The notes under the pieces were generated by a model. It saw only the letters and a program-made list of their open reading frames with translations. It was not told where the DNA came from and searched no databases. Of a stretch of DNA of 64,000 nt, positions 51,014 through 58,921 are shown one piece after another; positions within the stretch are counted from its first letter, which is position 1, and each line of letters begins with the position of its first letter. Source of the DNA: Chelatococcus sambhunathii (lineage in GTDB: Bacteria > Pseudomonadota > Alphaproteobacteria > Rhizobiales > Beijerinckiaceae); NCBI RefSeq assembly GCF_001418005.1, contig NZ_LIOL01000003.1, forward strand, positions 248,001-312,000, written 5' to 3'. The position numbers and the translations under genes are program-made.

Positions 51014-52402
51014 ATGCTCGACAAGACCATCCTGCCCGACAACGAACTCACCGCCTGGGACCGGGACCACTTCTTCCACCCGTCGACCCACATGGGCCAG
51101 CACGCCCGTGGCGAGAGCCCTAACCGCATCATCGCCGGCGGCGAGGGCGTCCATATCGTCGACCGGCAGGGCCGGCGCAGCCTCGACGCCTTCGCCGGGC
51201 TCTACTGCGTCAATGTCGGCTACGGCCGGGAGAAGATCGCCGAGGCCATCGCCGAGCAGGCGGCGAAGCTGCCCTATTATCACGCCTATGTCGGCCACGG
51301 CTCCGAGCCGTCGATCCGCCTCGCCAAGATGATCATCGACCGCGCGCCGCAGGGCATGGGCCGCGTCTTCTTCGGCCTCTCGGGCTCGGATGCCAACGAG
51401 ACCAATGTCAAGCTCGTCTGGTACTACAACAACGTGCTCGGCCGGTCTCAGAAGAAGAAGATCATCTCGCGCTGGCGCGGCTATCACGGCTCCGGCCTGA
51501 TGACCGGCAGCCTCACGGGCCTTGCAGCCTTCCACAACCAGTTCGACCTGCCGCTGCCGCCGGTGCTGCACACCGAGGCGCCGTACTACTTCCGCCGCCC
51601 CGACCGGAGCATGAGCGAGGACCAGTTCTCGACCTGGTGCGCCGAGAGGCTCGAGGCGCTGATCCTCGCCGAGGGGCCGGAAACGGTGGCGGCCTTCATC
51701 GGCGAGCCGGTACTCGGCACGGGCGGCATCGTGCCGCCGCCGGCCGGCTACTGGGAGAAGATCCAGGCCGTGCTCGCCAAGTACGACATCCTGCTCATCG
51801 CCGACGAGGTGGTGACCGGCTTCGGGCGCCTCGGCTCGATGTTCGGCTCCGACCACTACGGCATCCGGCCGGACCTCATCACCATCGCGAAGGGGCTGAC
51901 CTCGGCCTATGCGCCGCTCTCGGGCGTCATCGTGTCGGAGAAGGTGTGGCGCGTGCTCGAGGAGGGCTCGGACAAATTCGGTCCCATCGGCCACGGCTGG
52001 ACCTATTCGGCCCACCCGCTCTGCGCCGCGGCAGGCGTCGCCAATCTCGAGCTCGTCGACGAGCTCGGCCTCGTCGCCAATGCGGCGGAGGTCGGCGCCT
52101 ATTTCGTGAAGAACCTCAAGGAGGCGCTCGTCGACCATCCCCATGTCGGCGAGGTGCGCGGGGAGGGGCTGCTCGCCGCCGTCGAGCTCGTGAAGGACAA
52201 GCACGACCGCGCCTTCTTCGCGGCGGACGAGAAGGTCGGGCCGCGCGTCGCGGCAGCGCTTCTCGATCGCGGCGTCATCGGCCGCGCCATGCCGCAGGGC
52301 GACATCCTCGGCTTTGCGCCGCCGCTGTGCCTGACGCGCGCGGAGGCGGATGTGGTCGTCGCCGCGGCGAAGGCGGCGGTGGAGGCCGTGCTGCCGCGGT
52401 GA
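51014..52402 (+). CDS. doeD: L-2,4-diaminobutyrate transaminase (DoeD/Atf-like)
   Basis: The 462-residue class III aminotransferase has FFGLSGSDANETNVKL, the cofactor Asp in LIADEVVTGFGR and the PLP lysine in TIAKGLTSAYAPLSG. It resembles omega-amino acid:pyruvate transaminases. In ectoine degradation DoeD converts 2,4-diaminobutyrate to aspartate semialdehyde. It follows the dehydrogenase after 14 bp and ends the operon. It is a separate enzyme from the biosynthetic EctB, as no ect genes are present. Confidence 0.85.
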   Translation: MLDKTILPDNELTAWDRDHFFHPSTHMGQHARGESPNRIIAGGEGVHIVDRQGRRSLDAFAGLYCVNVGYGREKIAEAIAEQAAKLPYYHAYVGHGSEPSIRLAKMIIDRAPQGMGRVFFGLSGSDANETNVKLVWYYNNVLGRSQKKKIISRWRGYHGSGLMTGSLTGLAAFHNQFDLPLPPVLHTEAPYYFRRPDRSMSEDQFSTWCAERLEALILAEGPETVAAFIGEPVLGTGGIVPPPAGYWEKIQAVLAKYDILLIADEVVTGFGRLGSMFGSDHYGIRPDLITIAKGLTSAYAPLSGVIVSEKVWRVLEEGSDKFGPIGHGWTYSAHPLCAAAGVANLELVDELGLVANAAEVGAYFVKNLKEALVDHPHVGEVRGEGLLAAVELVKDKHDRAFFAADEKVGPRVAAALLDRGVIGRAMPQGDILGFAPPLCLTRAEADVVVAAAKAAVEAVLPR

Positions 52403-52408
52403 AACGAC

Positions 52409-52431
52409 GGGGCGGGCCGCCGGCCAGCCCC
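52409..52431. terminator. GC hairpin between converging operons
   Basis: GGGGC and GGCC (52409-52418) pair with GGCC and GCCCC (52422-52431) with one internal mismatch and a 3-nt loop. It sits in the 32-bp gap between the ectoine operon and the opposing betaine-importer operon. There is no T-run, so termination may depend on other factors. Confidence 0.4.
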
Positions 52432-52434
52432 CGC

Positions 52435-53688
52435 TCACGCCGCGCTGTCGATATCGGCGCGGCGGCCCACCTCCTGGCCGGCGGTCGCAGTCTCGACGAG
52501 ATCCGCCTGGGTGCGCTCGCTGACGAGCACCTCGCTCACGCTTTCGGGGCGGACGATGCCGGCAAGTTCCCCGTCCTCGGTGACGACCGGCAGCGGATGG
52601 GGACTTTCGAGCAGCGTCGGGATGGCGCTCTCGATGGCCGTATCGGCGGTGACGGCGGGATGGGCCTCGGCCACGGCGGCGACGGCTTCTCCGGTGCCCT
52701 GCGTTACCGCCGCGCGCTCCAGCCCTTCCTTCGTCACCACGCCGGCAAAACGCCCGTCGTCGACCACGTAGGCGACGTCGGATTTGGTGCGGCGCATGGC
52801 GGCGAGCGCCTCGCCGATGCTCTCCTCGCTGAGGCGCAGGGCCGGCGGCTGCATCAGGCTGTCGACGGTCAGCGCGCGGGCGCGGTTCACGTCGCGCACG
52901 AAGGCCTCGACGTAAGGGTCTGCCGGGGAAAGCAGGATGTCGGTAGGCGTGCCCACCTGCACGAGCCGCCCGTCCTTCAGGATGGCGATGCGGTCGGCGA
53001 GGCGCAGCGCCTCGTCGAGATCGTGGGTGATGAAGACGATGGTCTTGCCCGTGGCGCGCTGCAGGGCGACGAGCTCGTCCTGCAATTCGCTGCGGATGAG
53101 CGGGTCGAGCGCGGAGAAGGCCTCGTCCATGAGGATGATGTCGGTATCGGCGGCGAGCGCGCGGGCGAGGCCGACGCGCTGTTGCATGCCGCCCGACAGC
53201 TCCCCGGGATAGCGGTCCTCGTAGCCCTTGAGGCCGACGCGCTCCAGCCACTCCTGCGCGCGCGCCTCGCGCTCGGCCCTGGGCAGGCCGCGGATCTCGA
53301 GGCCGTAGGCGGCATTCTCGAGCACCCGCCGGTGCGGCAGCAGGCCGAAGCGCTGGAAGACCATGGCGATGCGCCGGCGGCGCAGGGCGATGAGCTCCTT
53401 CTTCGACAGGGCCATGATGTCCGTGCCGTCGATGCGCACCGCCCCGGCGGTCGAATCGATCAGCCGGTTGATGTGGCGCACCAGCGTCGACTTGCCCGAG
53501 CCGGACAGGCCCATGACGACGAAGATCTCGCCCGCCTCGATGGAGAGCGTGATGTCGTCGAGGCCGAGGACGTGGTTCGTCTCGGCGAGCAGGGCCTTCT
53601 TGTCGGCCCCGGCGCGCACGCGCGCGAGGGCTCCTTCGGGATCGTTGCCGAAGATGGTGACGACATGGTCGAGTTCGATGAGCGGCAT
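52435..53688 (-). CDS. Glycine betaine/proline-type ABC transporter ATPase with CBS domains (OpuAA/ProV-like)
   Basis: The 417-residue ATPase has Walker A GLSGSGKST (about 59-67), Q-loop VFQRFGLLPHR, signature LSGGMQQR, Walker B IILMDEAFSALDP and H-loop ITHD. A C-terminal tandem CBS module (about residues 285-400) follows, the part that senses ionic strength in OpuA-type importers. This is the quaternary-amine-transporter family. It lies 11 bp after the permease gene on the minus strand. The ligand is likely glycine betaine, choline or proline betaine. Confidence 0.9.
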   Translation of the reverse strand: MPLIELDHVVTIFGNDPEGALARVRAGADKKALLAETNHVLGLDDITLSIEAGEIFVVMGLSGSGKSTLVRHINRLIDSTAGAVRIDGTDIMALSKKELIALRRRRIAMVFQRFGLLPHRRVLENAAYGLEIRGLPRAEREARAQEWLERVGLKGYEDRYPGELSGGMQQRVGLARALAADTDIILMDEAFSALDPLIRSELQDELVALQRATGKTIVFITHDLDEALRLADRIAILKDGRLVQVGTPTDILLSPADPYVEAFVRDVNRARALTVDSLMQPPALRLSEESIGEALAAMRRTKSDVAYVVDDGRFAGVVTKEGLERAAVTQGTGEAVAAVAEAHPAVTADTAIESAIPTLLESPHPLPVVTEDGELAGIVRPESVSEVLVSERTQADLVETATAGQEVGRRADIDSAA

Positions 53689-53699
53689 GGCGGCTCCTC

Positions 53700-54563
53700 T
53701 CAGGCCTCGGCACTGCGGTGGCGCTGCAGGCGCCGGCCGTAGGCCTGGGTGATGCGGTCGATCACGACGGCGAGGATGACGATGGTGATGCCGCCGACGA
53801 GGCCGGTGCCGGAATCGTTGCGCTGCAGGCCGAGCAGCACCGTCTCGCCGACGCCGCGCGCGCCGATCATCGAGGCGATGACGACCATGGACAGCGCCAG
53901 CATCGTGGTCTGGTTGATGCCCTGCATGATGGTGGGCAGGGACAGGGGAATCTGCACGCCGGTGAGGATCTGGGCGCGCGTCGCGCCGAAGGCGCGGCTC
54001 GCCTCCACCACCTCGCCGTCGACCTCGCGGATGCCGAGATCGGTGAGGCGGATGAGCGGCGGCAGGGCATAGATGACGGTGGCGAGGATCGCCGGCACCT
54101 TGCCAAGGCCGAAGAGCATCGCCGCCGGGATGAGATAGACGAAGCTCGGGATGGTCTGCATCAGGTCGAGCACGGGGATGAGCCCGCGGCGGAACATCCG
54201 CGAGGAGGCGGCGAGGACGCCGAGCGGCAGGCCGACGAGGATGCAGAAGCAGACCGACACGAGGATGATGGCGAGCGTCTGCATCGCCTGGTCCCACATC
54301 CCGAGCGCGCCTATGAACCACAGCCCGGCGGCGGCGCCGACGGCCATGAGCGGCTTGCGGCTCGCCGCCAGCGCCACCGCCGCGATGATCAGGATCATCG
54401 CCCAGGGCGGCAGGGCGCGCAGGCCGCGCTCGATGAAGAGCAGCGCCTGGAGGAGGACGTTGGAGAAGGCTTCGAAGGCGTCGCCGTAATCGACGACGAG
54501 GAAATCCACGAGGTCGTTCGTCGCGGCCGCGATCGGCCCGCGGATGTCGGGAAAGATGTTCAT
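53700..54563 (-). CDS. Glycine betaine/proline-type ABC transporter permease (OpuAB/ProW-like)
   Basis: The 287-residue permease has an N-terminal region without strong helices (about 1-45, possibly amphipathic), then about six membrane segments. A ProW-like segment GLGKVPAILATVIYALPPLIRLTDLG (about 152-177) and the EAA loop VVEASRAFGATRAQILTGVQ are visible. It is the membrane partner of the ATPase at 52435. A strong hairpin separates it from the preceding binding-protein gene. Confidence 0.88.
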   Translation of the reverse strand: MNIFPDIRGPIAAATNDLVDFLVVDYGDAFEAFSNVLLQALLFIERGLRALPPWAMILIIAAVALAASRKPLMAVGAAAGLWFIGALGMWDQAMQTLAIILVSVCFCILVGLPLGVLAASSRMFRRGLIPVLDLMQTIPSFVYLIPAAMLFGLGKVPAILATVIYALPPLIRLTDLGIREVDGEVVEASRAFGATRAQILTGVQIPLSLPTIMQGINQTTMLALSMVVIASMIGARGVGETVLLGLQRNDSGTGLVGGITIVILAVVIDRITQAYGRRLQRHRSAEA

Positions 54564-54582
54564 GCCAAAGGTGTCCGGTGGG

Positions 54583-54611
54583 GCGCCTCACCGCCGGGGG
54601 CGGCGAGGCGC
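54583..54611 (-). promoter_or_regulatory. mRNA hairpin between the betaine binding-protein and permease genes
   Basis: Read on the minus strand, two 13-nt arms (54599-54611 and 54583-54595) pair fully with one G-U pair around a 3-nt loop. It lies between the binding-protein stop and the permease start, the same place as the hairpins in the other three binding-protein-first ABC operons. Confidence 0.55.
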
Positions 54612-54619
54612 TGGGGCAG

Positions 54620-55648
54620 TCAGAGCGCCTGCTTGACGCGCTCGGCGATGTCTGCCGGCACCCACTGCGTCCACAGATCCTCGCGGGTCTTCAGGAAGTT
54701 CTCGGCGGCCTTCTCGGCCGAGCCGTCGTTGTCCTGCATGTAGGCGAGGGCTTCGGAGACGAGCGCGCTCGTCGTCTCGTACTTCTCGAGGAAGGCGATC
54801 AGGTTCGGCGCCTTCTTGGCGAATTCGGCATTGGCGCCGATGAGCACCTTGGTGAGGGGATAGGCGGTCGCCTTCTCCACGTCCTCGGCGTTCTTCGTCT
54901 CCATCAGCGTGTTCCAGACGGCGTCGTCATAGGCCGGCTCCTCGAGCTGGACGACCTGATCGCCGATCTTGCCGAGCACCCAGGTGGGGCCCCAGTAGTA
55001 GAAGACGATAGGCCGCTTGCGCTTGATGTTGCTCTCGATGGCCGCGATCAGCGCCGCGCCCGTGCCGGGGCGGAAATTGACGTAAGTTTCGTTGAGGTCG
55101 TAGGCGGCGAGCTTCTTCGTGTTGATGACCTCGCAGGCCCAGCCGGAGATGCAGTTGTAGAAGCGGCCCTTCTCCGGCTCCTCCGGATCCTTGAACAGCT
55201 CCTTGAACTTCGGCAGGTCGGCGACCGACTTCAGGTCCTTGGCGGGGGCGTCCTCGCCCTCGACGAGGTAGCGCGGCACGAACCAGGCCTGGATGGCGTC
55301 GGGATAGTTGACGCCGATCTCCACCGCCTTGCCGTCCTTGACGCCGTCGCGCCACACCTCTGGCGCCGTGTTCGACCAGATCTCCATCACGACGTCGACG
55401 TCGCCGCGCACCGCACCCGTGTAGAGCGGGATGGTGGAGCCGGGGATCGAATCGGTCTTGCAGCCGTATCCCTTCTCCACGATGAAGCGGGCGACAGCAT
55501 TGTGAAAGAAGTTCGAATCCCAATCGAGATCGCCGAAAACAACAGGCCTGTCGACCTCGCAGCTCTGGGCGGCAGCGGGCGCCGCGGCGCCGATGATGGC
55601 AGCCAGGGACATCGCGGCGGTAAGGCCGATCGTCTTCGTGATTTTCAT
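54620..55648 (-). CDS. Glycine betaine/choline-type ABC substrate-binding protein (OpuAC/ProX-like)
   Basis: The 342-residue periplasmic protein has a Sec signal peptide (1-27, cut after AAPAAAQ). The mature part contains FGDLDWDSNFFHNAVARFIVE, MEIWSNTAPEVW and YYWGPTWVLG. Tryptophan- and tyrosine-rich segments of this kind build the aromatic cage that holds quaternary amines in the OpuAC/ProX family. AGAGGAAGAG precedes the ATG at 55648. It begins the leftward operon with the permease and ATPase. Uptake of betaine or a related osmolyte fits its place beside the ectoine cluster. Confidence 0.87.
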   Translation of the reverse strand: MKITKTIGLTAAMSLAAIIGAAAPAAAQSCEVDRPVVFGDLDWDSNFFHNAVARFIVEKGYGCKTDSIPGSTIPLYTGAVRGDVDVVMEIWSNTAPEVWRDGVKDGKAVEIGVNYPDAIQAWFVPRYLVEGEDAPAKDLKSVADLPKFKELFKDPEEPEKGRFYNCISGWACEVINTKKLAAYDLNETYVNFRPGTGAALIAAIESNIKRKRPIVFYYWGPTWVLGKIGDQVVQLEEPAYDDAVWNTLMETKNAEDVEKATAYPLTKVLIGANAEFAKKAPNLIAFLEKYETTSALVSEALAYMQDNDGSAEKAAENFLKTREDLWTQWVPADIAERVKQAL

Positions 55649-55681
55649 TAGCTCTTCCTCTTGGTTCCGTGAATTTGATTC

Positions 55682-55755
55682 TTTATATTTCTTGTTCTTG
55701 CGCAAGAAAATCGATGTCAAATACAACAAGCATTGCGCAGACATGCGTCTGCGCA
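55682..55755. promoter_or_regulatory. AT-rich promoter region of the betaine importer with two palindromes
   Basis: Upstream of the binding-protein gene, TTCTTGC/GCAAGAA form a perfect 14-bp palindrome (55695-55708), and TGCGCAGAC (55734-55742) and GTCTGCGCA (55747-55755) form a second dyad with a 4-bp spacer. Leftward promoter-like elements are TATAAA (55682-55687) and TTGACA (55715-55720), though they do not form a standard pair with each other. The stretch 55649-55800 is much more AT-rich than the genes. No coding sequence is supported in 55649-55941. Confidence 0.45.
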
Positions 55756-55941
55756 GTTGATGATTGCTGCATATGTATGATGCGGCGCACGTTAGGCGAT
55801 ATAGCCTCGCATTGCAACCCTTCAGGGCCGCAAGGGATGGCGGATATGATCGGAGAAAGCCTGGCGTGTGCCGAATGGCGCGATCAATACATATGATGAT
55901 CTGCGCAATGCTCGTGGATCGGTACTCCCGCCTTGCCGGCG

Positions 55942-56526
55942 TCAGACGACGAAGTCGTAACGGGCGAATTTTCCGTCGGCGGTCTCCTCGACACGCATCA
56001 GGAGGCGCTCGTCGAACAGGCGGTCACGGGCGTTGCGCGCCTCGCCGGGAAAGTAGAGCTGCGTCGTCAGCACGTCGCCGCCGCGGCGCTGCACCTTGAC
56101 GTGGTAGTGGCGCGTGCGGCCGGTGTAGAGAGCGGGCACGATGGTGGAGAACCACCAGCGTCCGCCCTCGTCGGTGAACTGGTGCCCGCGCAGCCTGTAG
56201 CCGGCATTGTCGTATCGCCCCTCGTCGTCGGCGTGCCAGAGCTCGACGAGGGCCCCTGCCTGCGGCCGGCATTGTTCGTCGAGCACGAAGCCGGCGAGCG
56301 TGATCGGCTCACCGCCGGGCACGTCCTCGGCGAAACTGCGCCGCTCCGGCGTGCCCGGCTTGTAGAAGGGCCCCTCGGTTGCGGGCGGCGTCGGCTCCAG
56401 CCCGTCGCAGGCCGGCGTGCGTGTGAGCGGTGCGGGGACCGGCTGCGCGCCGGAAGCCGAGGCGAGCAGGGAGGCTGCGGGTGCCGAAAGGAAGGCGTGG
56501 AGGACGGAGCGGCGGGATGGCAGCAT
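55942..56526 (-). CDS. Exported intradiol ring-cleavage dioxygenase-family protein
   Basis: The 194-residue protein has the protocatechuate/catechol dioxygenase beta-sandwich with all four non-haem iron ligands: Tyr105 (GRYDNAGY), Tyr134 (PALYTGR), His140 and His142 (TRHYHVKV). The N-terminus SRRSVLHAFLSAPAASLL looks like a twin-arginine or Sec signal, so it probably acts outside the cytoplasm. Its small size and export set it apart from the usual cytoplasmic two-subunit enzymes. It is divergent from a dihaem cytochrome gene. Substrate unknown. Confidence 0.82.
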   Translation of the reverse strand: MLPSRRSVLHAFLSAPAASLLASASGAQPVPAPLTRTPACDGLEPTPPATEGPFYKPGTPERRSFAEDVPGGEPITLAGFVLDEQCRPQAGALVELWHADDEGRYDNAGYRLRGHQFTDEGGRWWFSTIVPALYTGRTRHYHVKVQRRGGDVLTTQLYFPGEARNARDRLFDERLLMRVEETADGKFARYDFVV

Positions 56527-56720
56527 CGCTTGTTCTCCCCTCGATCGGGAGCCACGGATCTGAGCCCGGGTTCGCAGCGGGCTCCCTTCAAGAAATGGGA
56601 ACGGCGGCCCATTGTTCCAGCGGTGCGGGTCCAGTTGCCTGCGGCCTTGCTCTTGCCGGCCGCTTCGGCTTGCATGGACGGCGGGGGCCGGGCATTCGCC
56701 GGGATGGACGGGGGCACATC

Positions 56721-57719
56721 ATGATGGTCGACAGGGTTCTGGGCAGGCTTGCCGCGGGCCTCGTCCTCTTCGTCGGGCTCGCCGGCGCGGAGCGAGCGCA
56801 AGCCCAGAGCGCGCCGGCGGCGCCCGTCACCGTCTGGAGCGTGCCGGACATCGATCATCTGCCGGATGACGAGAACGGCCGGCTCGTGCGCTACGGCCGC
56901 TCGCTGGTGGCGGCGACCTATGCCCATGTCGGGCCGGAGGTGGCGGATGCTTCCCGGCGCTATGCCGGCAACAATCTCGCCTGCCGCAACTGCCATCTCG
57001 ACGAGGGGCGCAAGAAATTCGGCCTGCTTCTCGTGGGTGCCTTCGTCGACTACCCGCGCTACAGCACCCGGCGCGGCGAGGACGTGTCGATCGAGGACCG
57101 GGTCAACAGCTGCATGACGCGATCCATGAACGGCCGGCCCCTGCCGGCGGACGGTCGCGAGATGCAGGCGCTCGTTGCCTATATCCGTGTGCTCTCGAAT
57201 GGCCTGCCGAAGGATGCCGCCGTGGCCGGGCAGGGCCTGCGGGCGATGGCGGAGCTCGATCGACCGGCCGATCCGACGCGCGGCGCCGGTATTTATCGCG
57301 ACAACTGCGCCCGGTGCCACGGCATCGGCGGCGAAGGCGTGCGGCGCGGCGTCAGGGGCGATGCGCTCGGCTATGCGACGCCGCCGCTCTGGGGCGAGGA
57401 CAGCTTCAACGACGGGGCTGGCATGAACCGGCTCATCACCATCGCCAATTTCGTGCACGACAACATGCCGAACGGCACGAGCTGGGTGATGCCGCGGCTC
57501 CCCCCCGAGGACGCCTGGGACGTCGCCGCCTTCGTCGTCTCGCAGCCGCGGCCGCGCAAGGGGGACCTTGCCGCGGATTTCCCGGACAAGCTCGACAAGC
57601 CGGTGGATGCGCCCTACGGCCCCTATGCTGACGGCTTTTCGGAAAGCCAGCACCGCTACGGGCCGTTTGGGCCCATCCGCGCCGAAGTGGCGCGGCTGAA
57701 AGCGGGGCAGAGCCGGTGA
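56721..57719 (+). CDS. Dihaem c-type cytochrome (TsdA-like)
   Basis: The 332-residue periplasmic cytochrome has a signal peptide (1-29, cut near AQAQ) and two haem c motifs, CRNCH (88-92) and CARCH (196-200), each in its own cytochrome domain. The architecture and LACRNCHLDEGRKKFG, GAFVDYPRY segments resemble thiosulfate dehydrogenase TsdA and related cytochromes. Which residues are the distal haem ligands is not certain, so TsdA activity is not claimed. The ATG at 56721 starts the predicted signal peptide. It is divergent from the exported dioxygenase. Confidence 0.82.
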   Translation: MMVDRVLGRLAAGLVLFVGLAGAERAQAQSAPAAPVTVWSVPDIDHLPDDENGRLVRYGRSLVAATYAHVGPEVADASRRYAGNNLACRNCHLDEGRKKFGLLLVGAFVDYPRYSTRRGEDVSIEDRVNSCMTRSMNGRPLPADGREMQALVAYIRVLSNGLPKDAAVAGQGLRAMAELDRPADPTRGAGIYRDNCARCHGIGGEGVRRGVRGDALGYATPPLWGEDSFNDGAGMNRLITIANFVHDNMPNGTSWVMPRLPPEDAWDVAAFVVSQPRPRKGDLAADFPDKLDKPVDAPYGPYADGFSESQHRYGPFGPIRAEVARLKAGQSR

Positions 57720-57723
57720 ACAT

Positions 57724-57767
57724 TTCCATCCCATAGAAATTTATGCTATTCATGTTTTCCATGGAAA
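57724..57767. promoter_or_regulatory. Toxin-antitoxin promoter with TTTCCAT repeats
   Basis: TTTCCATGGAAA (57756-57767) is a perfect 12-bp palindrome. TTTCCAT occurs again at 57724-57730 and ATAGAAAT follows it, giving a second weaker dyad. Antitoxins of this class repress their own promoter through such repeats. Confidence 0.4.
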
Positions 57768-57789
57768 GAAGCGTTTGAAAGAAGCGACC

Positions 57790-58173
57790 ATGGCGCAGAT
57801 CCTCGAGCGGCGAGCCGATGTGCCCGACCCGGGCACGGTGCTGACGAAGGCGCTGTTGCGGGCGGCCGACCGGCTCGACATCACCGCGCGGGCGCTCGCC
57901 GGCATCGTTGGCCTCAGCGAAGCCACCGTCTCGCGCATGAAGCGCGGTGACTACGTGCTCGAGACCGGCACCAAGGCCTTCGAGCTGTCGGTCCTGTTCG
58001 TGCGTCTCTTCCGCTCGCTCGATGCGATCGTCGGCGGGGACGAGACCGTCGCCCGCGCCTGGCTGCGCAATCCCAACACCCTTCTCGGTGCCCGGCCGCT
58101 CGACCGGATCGGCACCGTCGCCGGTCTCGTCGATGTCATCGCCTATCTGAACGCCCGCCGCGCTGTCGTGTGA
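57790..58173 (+). CDS. Xre/MbcA/ParS-type antitoxin
   Basis: The 127-residue protein has an Xre-like helix-turn-helix (about 30-60: ITARALAGIVGLSEATVSRM) and the C-terminal MbcA/ParS/Xre toxin-binding domain (DAIVGGDETVARAWLRNPN, LLGARPLDRIGTVAGLVDVI). It is the expected antitoxin partner of RES-domain toxins and probably represses its own operon. The ATG at 57790 is preferred; a TTG at 57775 is in frame. The RES gene follows immediately. Confidence 0.85.
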   Translation: MAQILERRADVPDPGTVLTKALLRAADRLDITARALAGIVGLSEATVSRMKRGDYVLETGTKAFELSVLFVRLFRSLDAIVGGDETVARAWLRNPNTLLGARPLDRIGTVAGLVDVIAYLNARRAVV

Positions 58174-58921
58174 GGCGCGTCCGCATGCTGGGCGTTGCTG
58201 GCGGCTCATCGAGGCGCAGCATCGCGTCGCGACGCTCAAGCTCGTCGACAACCTCGATGAGCAGAAGCTTCTCGAAGATCTCATCGAGGAGACGAAGCCG
58301 GCGCTGCCGCCCGAGTGCCGCCATCTCGACTATCTGCTGGCCACGCCGTTCCGCTACGGGGCCGAATATCCCAGGGGCTCGCGCTTCCGCCGCGCCGGCC
58401 GCACCGCCGGCGTCTACTACGCCGCCGAGACGCCGCGCACCGCCGTGGCCGAGATGGCCTTCTACCGCCTCCTCTTCTTCGCCGAATCGCCGATGACGCC
58501 CTGGCCGGCGAACACGACCGACTACACAGCCTTCTCCGCCGCCGTCGCCGTGGCGCGGGCGCTCGACCTCACGGCCCCGCCGCTCGTGCGCGACAGGGCG
58601 CTGTGGACCGACCTTCTCGCCTATGACGCCTGCCAGGGGCTCGCCGATGCGGCGCGGGAGGCGGGCATCGCCGTCATCCGCTATGAATCGGTGCGCGATC
58701 CCGAGCGCGGCGCCAATCTCGCGGTGCTGACCTGCGCCGCCTTCTCCGAGCCGCGCCCGCTCGAGCGGCAGACCTGGCGCATGCGCCTCGGGCCGAGCGG
58801 CGTGCAGGCCGTCTGCGACTTTCCCGCGAGCGGCCTCGAATTCGGCCGCGAGGCCTTCGCCGACGATCCGCGCCTTGCTGCCTTCAACTGGGAGCGGCCG
58901 ACGGTTTCGCCCCGCCGCTGA
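58170..58921 (+). pseudogene. RES-domain toxin (NAD+ phosphorylase type), start apparently frameshifted
   Basis: The frame ending at 58921 encodes a full RES domain: WRLIEAQHRVATLKLVDNLD from 58199, GGVYYAAE-like TAGVYYAAETPRTAVAEM near 58411, and the tail FDFPASGLEF-like segment. RES toxins degrade NAD+. However, this frame has no ATG, GTG or TTG between its upstream stop (58148) and GTG 58445, which is inside the domain. The expected starts, GTG 58170 (overlapping the antitoxin stop) and ATG 58185, lie in another frame. One missing base between about 58188 and 58199 would join them. A sequencing error or a rare start codon (CTG 58163) is also possible. Confidence 0.7.

Noticed and set aside
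52435-54591. A 718-residue minus-strand frame that would fuse a long N-terminus to the OpuAA-like ATPase
   Set aside because: The N-terminal 300 residues are a shadow of the permease gene (53700-54563). The ATPase has a natural start at 53688.
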